Position numbers and translations under genes: made by a program
Shown here: positions 1-6,806 of the stretch, piece by piece
How positions within the stretch are numbered: the stretch's first letter is position 1
Layout: every line of letters starts with the position of its first letter
Notes under the pieces: generated by a model
What the model was told of the DNA's origin: nothing
What the model saw: the letters and a program-made list of their open reading frames with translations, nothing else
Database searches by the model: none
Assembly: GCA_009840695.1 (NCBI GenBank)
Contig: VXNG01000035.1
Coordinates: 1 to 12,308, forward strand
DNA from: Acidimicrobiaceae bacterium
GTDB lineage: Bacteria; Actinomycetota; Acidimicrobiia; Acidimicrobiales; Aldehydirespiratoraceae
Reading direction: 5' to 3'
Length of the DNA: 12,308 bases

Positions 1-149
1 GGCACGCAGATCTCGCCCAGGCACGCGCCCTCAGGCTTCATCTGCCAGCCGGTGGTGTCAGGGAGCTCGCCGAGTCGCACCCACAGCGTCTCCGTGTCAT
101 CGGTCCGCTGGGCGACCTCGTTGGTCTTGCCGTCTGAGAGGATGATCAC
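1..149 (-). CDS. Unidentified protein, N-terminal fragment (runs off left edge)
   Basis: This is a minus-strand reading frame starting at a GTG (complement of 147-149). It is open for 49 codons to the window edge, so the C-terminal part is missing. An in-frame stop lies 21-24 bases upstream of the GTG, and GTG is the only common start codon after it; a short purine run (GGGGAA) sits just before. The start reads MIILSDGKTNEVAQ. Further on it has a Trp-containing LWVRLGELP stretch and an end rich in Cys (MKPEGAC, then EICVP). From memory, this KPEGxC...CVP style resembles leaders of some actinobacterial redoxin/peroxiredoxin-like proteins, but that is a weak recollection and no catalytic domain is visible. 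It lies downstream of the epoxidase-cyclase gene on the same strand, separated by 147 bp that includes a hairpin, so cotranscription is doubtful. It is coding on the evidence of protein-like composition only. Confidence 0.5.
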   Translation of the reverse strand, partial: MIILSDGKTNEVAQRTDDTETLWVRLGELPDTTGWQMKPEGACLGEICV

Positions 150-179
150 GATTTCCCCGCGAGAGCCGATTCATTCGGC

Positions 180-210
180 CGGGCAGGCGCATGGCTGTGC
201 GTCCTGCCCG
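180..210 (-). terminator. Hairpin between two minus-strand genes, possible terminator
   Basis: An inverted repeat has arms CGGGCAGG (180-187) and CCTGCCCG (203-210). The stem is extended inward by CGCA/TGCG with one bulged T, around a 6-base loop (192-197). It lies 87 bp past the stop of the epoxidase-cyclase gene and upstream of the left-edge gene, where a terminator would be expected. No U-tract follows on the minus strand, so it is not a textbook intrinsic terminator. A smaller GCCGA/TCGGC inverted repeat follows at 165-179. Confidence 0.4.
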
Positions 211-296
211 AGCGACAGGTGACCGTAGTGCTCACGTGCGATGAAGGAAAGAACGACGAAGGCCGGAGGGTCGGAGTACGTGTCACGGTCATGCGG

Positions 297-3200
297 TCAC
301 ACCAACCGAGTGTCGCGCCGCTGTTCGTAGAGCGCGAGGGCGTGCAGCGGGAAGTACTGCCTGTACAGGGCGTAGTCCAGAAGCGCGGTGCGGAAGAACA
401 CCCCGGCCGTGTCCTGCTTGGGCCATTGCCCGCTCTCGGCCTGGGTGTTGATCAGGAACCGCGCGCCCCGCGAGATCGCGGTCCAATCCGGATGGCCGGC
501 CTCGAGAAGAGCAATCAGCGCCCACGCAGTGTGGATGACCTGACTCTCGTCGTGCGCGACGTAGTGGCCGGTCAGGCAGCCGCGGTGGTGCTCGCCCCAC
601 CCGCCGTCGGGCTGCTGACGGTCCAGCAGCCAGCGGCAGGCTGCACGAAGCGCCGGATCGCCGGGAGCGGCCCCGGCGGCCAGCAGGCCTCGGATCCCGA
701 AGAAGGTGCCGTAGATGTACTGGACGCCCCAAGCGCCTCGCCACGACCCGTCGTGCTCCTGAGCCTCGCGCAGCCACGAGTCGGCTCGCGTGAGTGCTCT
801 CGCGACCTCCGCGTCCAGCACCTGAGGCGAGTGCTGCCGGCAGGCGGCGATCGCGGCCAGGCAGGACGCCGTGCACTCGACATGGGAACGCTCGGTCATC
901 GACTCGCCGAACATCTCCGCGGGATTCAGCCACTCGAGACCGACCGCTGAACGCCTCGACTCGTAGCTACCGAAACCGCCGTCGCGGTTCTGGCCCCGCA
1001 GCATGAAGCGGACGGCCTCGCCGAGCGCGGCGGGGCTCGCGGCCTCGGGGTCGGCTGCGATCATGCCTCGCACCGCTTCTGCGGTGCAGTCCGTGACCGG
1101 CCAGCCGTGCCACGCCCCGGCGAAGCACCAGCCACCCTTGGGGTCGATCCGGAAGGCTTCGCGGAACCCTTCGAAGCTGGTGTCGATCTGTTGGCGGCGC
1201 AGGAAGTCGGCGCCTCGCCGCAGCGCTCCTGCGACCTCCTCGATCTCCGGTACGGTCGCTAGCGCCTGCAGGGCGAATCCGGTGTCCCAGGAGGTGCTCC
1301 TGGCCCCGGCGACCCTTGTTCCGGTCTCCTCGTCCTCCCAGATCCAGCCCTCGAGCTGCGCCAGAGCCTTGCTGCAGTCGGTGTCGTGCGGGTCACGCAG
1401 CCACAGGCTGAGAATGTTGAGAAGGCCGCTGACCGGAGAGATGCTCGTGTGGTCGGTGGTCCGCAGCTCCCACCGGATGCGGTCGATGAGCTGAGCAGTG
1501 CAGCGGGCGCGCAGGCGCTTGCTTCCGAACCGCTCGTACAACCTTGCCAGCCCGTATCCGGCGCGCAGGCATACGCCGGGGCGGGCGTAAAGGTCGGCGT
1601 CCCTTAGCCGGTTGCGGGACGCGGCGAAGTCCACGCCGGCGAAGCCGTCGGGGTACAACTCCTCCCGCAGTGACGCGATCACGGGCGTGACCGGTGCTTG
1701 GAACCGCGCCGGGTAGATGGCCGCCATCGCCATGTAGATGAGCCGCGTGTGGCAGTACCAGTTCGAAGGATGCAGCGGCACCCGGCGCGGCAGCCGCCAC
1801 GACTCCGGCAGAACGGGGTTGACGCCCCGCCAGTCGTAGAGATTGAGCAGAGCCAGCCAGAACTTCCCCCAGGTCGGGATGTTGCGCACCCCCTCTGCCT
1901 GCAGGAAGCACCGGGCCGGCGCGATCAGCGGATCGTCCCGCTCGACGCCGAGCAGCCTCGCCGCGACGTAGACCAGGGTGGTGACGAACAGGTGCGGTGG
2001 CGAGTCTCGGTGCAGGCCCCAGGTGCCTCCGGCGAGGCGGGTGTGTTCGAAGGAGCGCAGCACGAGCCGGCGCCGGCCCGGATCAAGCGGCTGCTCTGTG
2101 ATGTGGTGCAGCAGCACGTACTGCGCGGTGAGCATGGGGCACCACACCACCTCACCCTCCCAGGAGCCGTCGTCTCGCTGAAGGCTCAACAGGTGCGCGG
2201 CCGCGCTGCGGAGTGCCGCAGAGGCATCGGGTGGGTCGGACTCCTCGATGCGGCCGGGTCTGGGATCGGTGCCGTGCATCGGCATGGAGACCGGAAACGC
2301 GCTGGACAGGATCGACCGAGCACGTTCCTCCCTGGCGGTGACGCCGCCCGCCTTGCGAAGCTGCAGCATCCCGCGGCCGAGCGAGAGGAAGCGAACCGCG
2401 ATCGCATGCACTATGGGGCGTGTCCGGCGCAGGGCAGAAGGCCTGTAGCACTTCCTGATCTCGGTTGCGAGCGCCCGCGCCGCCGTCGCCCCGACGGCCC
2501 GACTCAGGCTTACGACCGAGGTGTCCTCGCAGGCGAGCAGCCGGATGGTGCGGTCTCGGATAGCGGGCTTCTCCCGCCACTGCCGGTAGATCGTGCGCCG
2601 GAGCGCGGCGGCCTCCAGCCTGCGGTCGGCGAACACCTCGTACAGCCCCATGGCGAGGAGTTCCGGCGAGCGGGTCTCCTGGAGCCGCCTGTTGGCGAAG
2701 TCGCGATAGTCACCGCCTTCTGCTAGTGTGAACGCGTCGCCGAAGCCGAGGGTCATGCCCGCCGCCGTCAGCGGGTGGTAGTGCCCGGCGGCGTCCCCGA
2801 TGAGGACCCGACCGGGGGTGCCGTAGGTGTGGCGAGGCCTTATCGCATTGGTCGCAGCGAGGAACCGACCCTCGCGCAACGCTTCGAGGAACGCGGGACC
2901 CAGGGTGCCGGGCAGGCTGCGGGCGTATGACGCCGCCAGCGTGTCGATCATCTCCCGGGTCGAATACCCCGGCGGGACGTCCACGATCAGCCGGGCAGAG
3001 TGCTCCCCCAAGCGATAGATCAGGATTGGACCGCGCTCGGCGCATATGACATGCCCGTATTCCTCGAACGGCAACCGCACGTCGTTCAGCAGGACTCCGA
3101 GCATCTGCGAGTAGGTCTGCGGCTTCGTGGACAGTCCCAACGACCGGCGCACCACCGAGGCTCGACCGTCCGCTCCGACGATCAGCCTGGCGGCGACCGA

Positions 3201-3773
3201 TCCGGCTTCACCGTTGCGGGAGTAGGAGACCCGGTTGTCCTCGATGCTGCGCACACGCGCGTTCATCATCATGTCGACGCTCGGCTCGTCCTCGACAGCT
3301 CGGCGCAATCGTGAGACGAGTCGCTCGTGTTCCCACACCACACCGTGACGCCCGTCTGGATAGGGGAGGTGTATCGGCTCGCCCCCGTCCTCGGGGAACA
3401 CGACGAATCCCTTCCCCGGGATGCAGCCGGCGTCGGTATCAGCCTCCATTCCGAGTGCGCTGAGTATCCGCACCGACGGCGGATGCAGCCACTCGCCCGC
3501 CAGCCGCTTGGAGGTGTTCGGGTTCGCCTCGAGCAGGACGACCGAGTAGCCGTTCCGGGCGTGGGCCAGCGCGCACAGGCTGCCCACCGGACCGGCGCCG
3601 ACTATGGCGACATCGTATCGGCGGGGTTCGGCGCCACTCACCGGATAACCGCAGTTGGTGAACGTCGCCAGCACCGCAGCCGACAGGCTTCCTCCAGTCC
3701 GGTGCTCGCCACCGCGACATAGTAGTAGCAACATCCTGGCAGGGAGGGACCGCCGCCGACGATGCAGGCCCAT
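297..3773 (-). CDS. Squalene epoxidase-like / oxidosqualene cyclase fusion protein
   Basis: One open frame of up to 1158 residues holds two enzymes. Residues about 53-470 are a group-A FAD monooxygenase: GAGPVG at 59-64, GADGR at 200-204, and GD at 326-327 followed by HPLTAAGMT, close to the HPLTGGGMT of squalene epoxidases. Residues about 515-1158 are a triterpene cyclase with QW-type repeats (near 532, 928, 1005, 1053, 1111) and the oxidosqualene-cyclase motif DCTAE at 895-899, not the DxDD of squalene-hopene cyclases. Counterparts of human lanosterol synthase H232, W387, F444, D455, C456, Y503, C533, W581 and F696 are present (H675, W829, F884, D895, C896, Y937, C967, W1084, F1126). The inferred role is squalene to 2,3-oxidosqualene to a sterol or other cyclic triterpenol, probably membrane-associated. 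The start is uncertain: ATG 3773, ATG 3734, or GTG 3641, which begins just before the Rossmann fold; none has a strong ribosome-binding site. No other sterol gene is in the window. Confidence 0.88.
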   Translation of the reverse strand: MGLHRRRRSLPARMLLLLCRGGEHRTGGSLSAAVLATFTNCGYPVSGAEPRRYDVAIVGAGPVGSLCALAHARNGYSVVLLEANPNTSKRLAGEWLHPPSVRILSALGMEADTDAGCIPGKGFVVFPEDGGEPIHLPYPDGRHGVVWEHERLVSRLRRAVEDEPSVDMMMNARVRSIEDNRVSYSRNGEAGSVAARLIVGADGRASVVRRSLGLSTKPQTYSQMLGVLLNDVRLPFEEYGHVICAERGPILIYRLGEHSARLIVDVPPGYSTREMIDTLAASYARSLPGTLGPAFLEALREGRFLAATNAIRPRHTYGTPGRVLIGDAAGHYHPLTAAGMTLGFGDAFTLAEGGDYRDFANRRLQETRSPELLAMGLYEVFADRRLEAAALRRTIYRQWREKPAIRDRTIRLLACEDTSVVSLSRAVGATAARALATEIRKCYRPSALRRTRPIVHAIAVRFLSLGRGMLQLRKAGGVTAREERARSILSSAFPVSMPMHGTDPRPGRIEESDPPDASAALRSAAAHLLSLQRDDGSWEGEVVWCPMLTAQYVLLHHITEQPLDPGRRRLVLRSFEHTRLAGGTWGLHRDSPPHLFVTTLVYVAARLLGVERDDPLIAPARCFLQAEGVRNIPTWGKFWLALLNLYDWRGVNPVLPESWRLPRRVPLHPSNWYCHTRLIYMAMAAIYPARFQAPVTPVIASLREELYPDGFAGVDFAASRNRLRDADLYARPGVCLRAGYGLARLYERFGSKRLRARCTAQLIDRIRWELRTTDHTSISPVSGLLNILSLWLRDPHDTDCSKALAQLEGWIWEDEETGTRVAGARSTSWDTGFALQALATVPEIEEVAGALRRGADFLRRQQIDTSFEGFREAFRIDPKGGWCFAGAWHGWPVTDCTAEAVRGMIAADPEAASPAALGEAVRFMLRGQNRDGGFGSYESRRSAVGLEWLNPAEMFGESMTERSHVECTASCLAAIAACRQHSPQVLDAEVARALTRADSWLREAQEHDGSWRGAWGVQYIYGTFFGIRGLLAAGAAPGDPALRAACRWLLDRQQPDGGWGEHHRGCLTGHYVAHDESQVIHTAWALIALLEAGHPDWTAISRGARFLINTQAESGQWPKQDTAGVFFRTALLDYALYRQYFPLHALALYEQRRDTRLV

Positions 3774-3989
3774 GGTTCCGCATCAGGGAGTGAGGCTGAC
3801 ACCGGGCCTGAGACAGCGATCCAGCTGATCCTCGTTGCGCTCGTTGTAAGCCGTCTGGCTCGTCACCCCTGCTGATCAGCGATATCGGCGACCGGACGAA
3901 ACCCGCCGACAGTATCCCGCGGAGGTGAGAGCCCAGGCGGACCGACGCGGTGGCGACGCGAGGCCAACAACTGGGCGTACCGGCTCCCC

Positions 3990-4019
3990 TTGATCTTCCA
4001 TACGGGTTGCGTGTAAGAT
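3990..4019 (+). promoter_or_regulatory. Putative sigma-70-type promoter of binding-protein gene
   Basis: TTGATC (3990-3995) and TAAGAT (4014-4019) each match four of six consensus bases and are separated by 18 bp. They lie immediately upstream of, and overlap, the operator at 4014-4041. The position fits a repressible promoter driving the gene that starts at 4086. It is predicted by eye; no transcription start is known. Confidence 0.5.
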
Positions 4020-4041
4020 AGTTCGTGTACGAACTACCTTA
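4014..4041. promoter_or_regulatory. 28-bp operator, copy 1 (likely MarR-family site)
   Basis: This is a near-perfect inverted repeat centred between 4027 and 4028. All pairs match except 4018/4037 and the central G/T. The core is TAGTTCGTGTACGAACTA (4019-4036). The 16-mer ATAGTTCGTGTACGAA (4018-4033) recurs exactly at 12028-12043 upstream of the GcvT-like gene. The site overlaps the putative -10 box and extends downstream of it, the usual geometry for repression. The regulator encoded at 5346-5897 is the obvious candidate ligand, which is inferred from proximity and the dimeric site shape. Confidence 0.8.
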
Positions 4042-4070
4042 TGTCGGCGGCGGCGCCTCCGGCAGGCAAG

Positions 4071-4078
4071 GGAGGAGG
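4071..4078 (+). promoter_or_regulatory. Ribosome-binding site fixing the start at 4086
   Basis: GGAGGAGG stands 7 bases before the ATG at 4086. It favours that codon over the in-frame ATG at 4041, which lies within the operator's last base and would put 15 extra residues ahead of a clean lipoprotein signal. Confidence 0.8.
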
Positions 4079-4085
4079 ATCCCAA

Positions 4086-5345
4086 ATGACTCGTCGATCA
4101 CGATGGGGCAGGCTGATCAGCCTGCTCGTTGCCCTGATGGCGCTAGCGCTCATTGCAGCCGCGTGCGGCGGTGATGACGACGGCGACTCGGCCGAACCGG
4201 TCGGCACGGAAGAACCAGCCGAACCAGAAGGAACCACGCCCGCCGCGACGGAAGAACCAGCCGAACCAGAAGGAACCACGCCCGAGCCGGCTGCCACGGA
4301 CGAACCAGCCGACGAGGACGATGACGGCATGGCGGTAGCCGACTTCGGCACGCTGGACTACATGGGTTGGGAAGGATACGACACGTTCTTCGGGGTGACC
4401 GAGGCGCAGTTGGCCGAACTCGGCATCGAGATCAACGCCACGTACATCGGCGCCCCGTCCGACATCGTCGCCCGGTTCGCCAGCGGGGGCGGCGCGGGGA
4501 TCGACCTGCTCGGGTGGACCTCGGCCGAGCATGCGCCGTACCGGGCCACCGAGGGTGTGCTCTCGCCCATCGCTCCCGAGGAGGTCCCCAATCTGGAGGG
4601 TCTGATCTCGCAGTTCGCCGACGACGAGTGGGACCACTTCAAGGACGAAGACGGGAACTGGCTGGCCATCCCCTTCAGCTTCGCTCCTCTCGGCATCACC
4701 TATGACAGCTCCGCGATCTCGCCCGCGTCCTACGCAGACCTGCTCGATCCCGAGTTGACGGGCAAGGTCGCCATCCCCGACGTGCCCGGCTTGCACCTAC
4801 AGGCGGCCGCGGCTGCCCTCGGCTATCCGGCTCAGACGCTCACGCCCGATCAGCTCGATGACGTCATCGAGTTCATGCGGGGAATCTGGGCGCAGGCACG
4901 GGTCCTGTCGCCCTCGTTCGGCGACGTGATCGGTCTGTTGGCATCGGGCGAGGTGCTCGCCAGCTACGGCGGGTACCCCGGGCTGGGCGCGTTCACCGAG
5001 AACCCCGACATCGTCACGGTCTTCCCCGAGGAAGGAACGTTCTCGTTCGTCGAGGTCTATTCGATCCCGGCCGACGCTGACAACCGCGAGGGAGCGCTGG
5101 CGTTCATCAATGCCATGCTCGACCCGGAGGTCAACGCGGCCATCAACGACGCCTTCGCCCAGGCCACACCGGTCCAGGCCTCGATCGAGTTGATCAGCGA
5201 CGCCAACCGAGCGCTGTATCCCTACGACGATCTCGATGCCTTCCTGGCTGCCAACCCGGTTTCCGCGCTGCCGACGGGCGAGGGCGGGTCGGTCTCGATG
5301 GGCGACTTCATCGAGGCATACGCCTCGCTGAGCACCGGCGGCTGA
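4086..5345 (+). CDS. ABC transporter substrate-binding lipoprotein, polyamine/betaine (PotD-like) class
   Basis: The 419-residue product starts with a basic stretch (MTRRSRWGR), a hydrophobic segment (10-26) and a lipobox ending LIAAAC with Cys27, so it should be a lipid-anchored extracellular receptor. Residues 28-82 are a low-complexity acidic spacer with a 14-residue tandem repeat (EEPAEPEGTTP...). The binding domain begins near DYMGWEGYD (91-99) and continues with features of the spermidine/putrescine-type family: a DLLGWTS segment, an IPFSFAPLGITYDSS segment near 195-209, and the LTGKVAIPD hinge-like segment near 224-232. It is first in the import cluster, ahead of permeases and ATPase, but separated from them by the inverted marR-like gene. 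Its promoter overlaps the operator at 4014-4041. The ligand cannot be read from sequence; a cationic or quaternary amine fits the neighbouring TMADH-like and GcvT-like genes. Confidence 0.88.
   Translation: MTRRSRWGRLISLLVALMALALIAAACGGDDDGDSAEPVGTEEPAEPEGTTPAATEEPAEPEGTTPEPAATDEPADEDDDGMAVADFGTLDYMGWEGYDTFFGVTEAQLAELGIEINATYIGAPSDIVARFASGGGAGIDLLGWTSAEHAPYRATEGVLSPIAPEEVPNLEGLISQFADDEWDHFKDEDGNWLAIPFSFAPLGITYDSSAISPASYADLLDPELTGKVAIPDVPGLHLQAAAAALGYPAQTLTPDQLDDVIEFMRGIWAQARVLSPSFGDVIGLLASGEVLASYGGYPGLGAFTENPDIVTVFPEEGTFSFVEVYSIPADADNREGALAFINAMLDPEVNAAINDAFAQATPVQASIELISDANRALYPYDDLDAFLAANPVSALPTGEGGSVSMGDFIEAYASLSTGG
4206..4284 (+). repeat. Tandem 37-bp direct repeat, period 42, in spacer of binding protein
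   Basis: The 37 bases at 4206-4242 are repeated exactly at 4248-4284, giving a 42-base (14-codon) period. The repeat encodes the Glu/Pro/Thr-rich spacer between the lipid anchor and the binding domain. Identity at the nucleotide level, including third positions, suggests a recent in-frame duplication. Confidence 0.85.
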
Positions 5346-5356
5346 TCAGCCGCCGG
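5335..5356. terminator. Perfect 22-bp palindrome across two abutting stop codons
   Basis: The left arm CCGGCGGCTGA (5335-5345) is exactly mirrored by TCAGCCGCCGG (5346-5356). The centre is the junction of the binding-protein TGA (5343-5345) and the complement of the regulator's TGA (5346-5348). In RNA of either strand it would form a 9-bp GC-rich stem with a GAUC tetraloop, so it could act as a bidirectional terminator or RNA 3'-end stabiliser. No U-tract is present, and a protein-binding site is also possible. Confidence 0.55.
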
Positions 5357-5897
5357 CTGCGGCCTCGTCCCGTAGGAGAGTCGTGAGCTGGTCGGCGACG
5401 CTGCGGAGCGCGTCGGCCAGCTCGCGGCGCCCGTCGGGGCCGAGGTGCTCCGAGAGTTGCTGCTCGCAGCGGTTGAGTTCGGGCCAGACCCGCTCCAGCA
5501 CGACGCGCCCCTGCTCGGTGAGCGAGAACAGTACCGCCCGGCCGTCATTGGGGCTCTGGCGCCGTTGAATGAGGCCGCGTTGCTCCAGCCGGTTCGCCAG
5601 CCCCGAGAAGCTCGAGCGGGCGATCCCGACCTCGGCCGCGACCTCGCGGCCCTCCATCTCGCCGCTCACCCGCAGCGCCCACAACGCGACGAAGCCCGAC
5701 ATTGAGAGGCGCTCCTCCGCCAGCGGCCCGCGCTCGAACAGTGCCTTCATCAAAGTGAAAGTCCAGTGCAGGTTCGATGCCACCTGGAAGGAACTCTGGT
5801 CGATGCCGAGTTCGCGGGCGAGCGCAACACCGCGTTGCTCGATGCCGTGGCGGGCCTCGAGCGGGTCGGTGAGACTGGTCCGGGACTGCTCAGCCAC
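5346..5897 (-). CDS. MarR-family transcriptional regulator
   Basis: The product has 183 residues if it starts at the GTG at 5897. It has a helical N-terminal region (about 20-60), then a winged helix-turn-helix: recognition segment EVAAEVGIARSSFSGLANRLEQRG (about 85-108) and the typical MarR wing NDGRAVLFSLTEQG (117-130). A C-terminal dimerisation helix pair follows. The N-terminus is about 30 residues longer than many MarR proteins, and no good ribosome-binding site precedes the GTG, so a later start is possible. It lies antisense within the importer cluster: tail-to-tail with the binding-protein gene, zero bases between stop codons, and only 17 bp head-to-head from the first permease. It probably represses the promoters at the two matching 28-bp operators. 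No copy of that operator lies in front of its own gene. Confidence 0.9.
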   Translation of the reverse strand: MAEQSRTSLTDPLEARHGIEQRGVALARELGIDQSSFQVASNLHWTFTLMKALFERGPLAEERLSMSGFVALWALRVSGEMEGREVAAEVGIARSSFSGLANRLEQRGLIQRRQSPNDGRAVLFSLTEQGRVVLERVWPELNRCEQQLSEHLGPDGRRELADALRSVADQLTTLLRDEAAAGG

Positions 5898-5914
5898 AGC
5901 CAGAAGAGTATGAG

Positions 5915-6805
5915 ATGATCGGTCAAACGAGTCGCAACCTAGCCACCCGAGCCAGCCGGGCGTCGCTGCTGGTCGCGACCCCGCCGGCCTTGGCGATGCT
6001 GGTGTTCTTCGTGGCGCCCATAGCCGTGGTGGTCGTCTACAGCTTCCTGACCGGCGAGCTCTTCCAGATCGGCAGGCCCGCGACCGTGGGCAACTACGAG
6101 AGTGCGCTGACTCTGGGCGTCAACCGGACGATGGTGTGGAACTCGATCGTCACCGGGACGATCACCGCCAGCGTGACGGTGGCCGTCGGTCTGCCCGTTG
6201 CCTATTGGCTGCAGTTCGGCGCGGGCCGGATGGCCACACCGGTGGTATCACTCGTGGTGGCTTCGATGTTCGCCGGCTACCTGGTCCGGATCTACGCCTG
6301 GCGTACCGTGCTCGGCTCCAACGGTGTCGTGAACGCCAGTCTCGAACGGGCCGGCCTCATCGATGAACCGGTGGGCTTTCTCATCTTCAGCCGGACCGCG
6401 GTGATCATCGCTGAACTCCATCTGTTGCTGCCGTTCGCGATCATCATCCTGTATGCCGCCATCCGCCCGGTGCGGTCCGAGTTGCTCGAGGCGGCCGAGG
6501 ACCTTGGAGCCGGCCCGGCCGTTCGCTGGCGGCAGGTGATCCTGCCGCTGATGGCCTCACCGATGGCGAGCGCGTGGACGTTCGTGTTCATTATCAGCTC
6601 CGCGGACTTCGTCACACCGCAGTTCCTCGGCGGGCTGAGGGGCCAACTGATCGGCACTCAGATCAACCGGTATTTCCGCGAAGCCGGCGACTACGGCAAG
6701 GGCGCAGCCCTGGCCATCCTGATGATCTTGTTCTATGCCGCGGTCTACGCCCTGATCCGGCTCGGCCTGCGGCTGGGGCGGCTGCATCGCGTCGACTGGG
6801 GCTGA
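5915..6805 (+). CDS. ABC transporter permease 1 (PotB-like)
   Basis: This 296-residue inner-membrane permease has about six hydrophobic segments (roughly 22-46, 76-100, 108-130, 161-183, 212-235 and 264-286). The cytoplasmic EAA loop, ELLEAAEDLGAGPAVRWRQVILP (189-211), contacts the ATPase. The family is that of spermidine/putrescine-type importers (PotB). The ATG at 5915 is preceded by an AGAAGAG run. Only 17 bp separate it from the divergent regulator start, so either its promoter lies within the regulator gene or it depends on read-through from the binding-protein promoter across the antisense regulator. The next permease starts one base after its stop, indicating translational coupling. 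Confidence 0.92.
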   Translation: MIGQTSRNLATRASRASLLVATPPALAMLVFFVAPIAVVVVYSFLTGELFQIGRPATVGNYESALTLGVNRTMVWNSIVTGTITASVTVAVGLPVAYWLQFGAGRMATPVVSLVVASMFAGYLVRIYAWRTVLGSNGVVNASLERAGLIDEPVGFLIFSRTAVIIAELHLLLPFAIIILYAAIRPVRSELLEAAEDLGAGPAVRWRQVILPLMASPMASAWTFVFIISSADFVTPQFLGGLRGQLIGTQINRYFREAGDYGKGAALAILMILFYAAVYALIRLGLRLGRLHRVDWG

Positions 6806-6806
6806 C

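Larger units (their letters stand above)
3774..4085. other. Divergent intergenic control region (312 bp)
   Basis: This stretch separates the leftward epoxidase-cyclase gene from the rightward binding-protein gene. I see no convincing gene: the only sizeable minus-strand frame is Arg-rich and unlike any protein I know. It holds the promoter and 28-bp operator of the binding-protein gene near its right end, a strong ribosome-binding site, and a GCTGATCAGC palindrome at 3871-3880. I could not identify a clear promoter for the leftward gene. Confidence 0.7.

Noticed and set aside
297..2231. Squalene-hopene cyclase as the identity of the cyclase half
   Set aside because: The motif is DCTAE rather than DxDD, the C-terminus has the oxidosqualene-type AGVF segment, and an epoxidase-like domain is fused to it.
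219..2726. Several plus-strand frames opposite the cyclase gene
   Set aside because: They are low-complexity Arg/Pro/Ala shadows of the fusion gene, which matches conserved families along its length.
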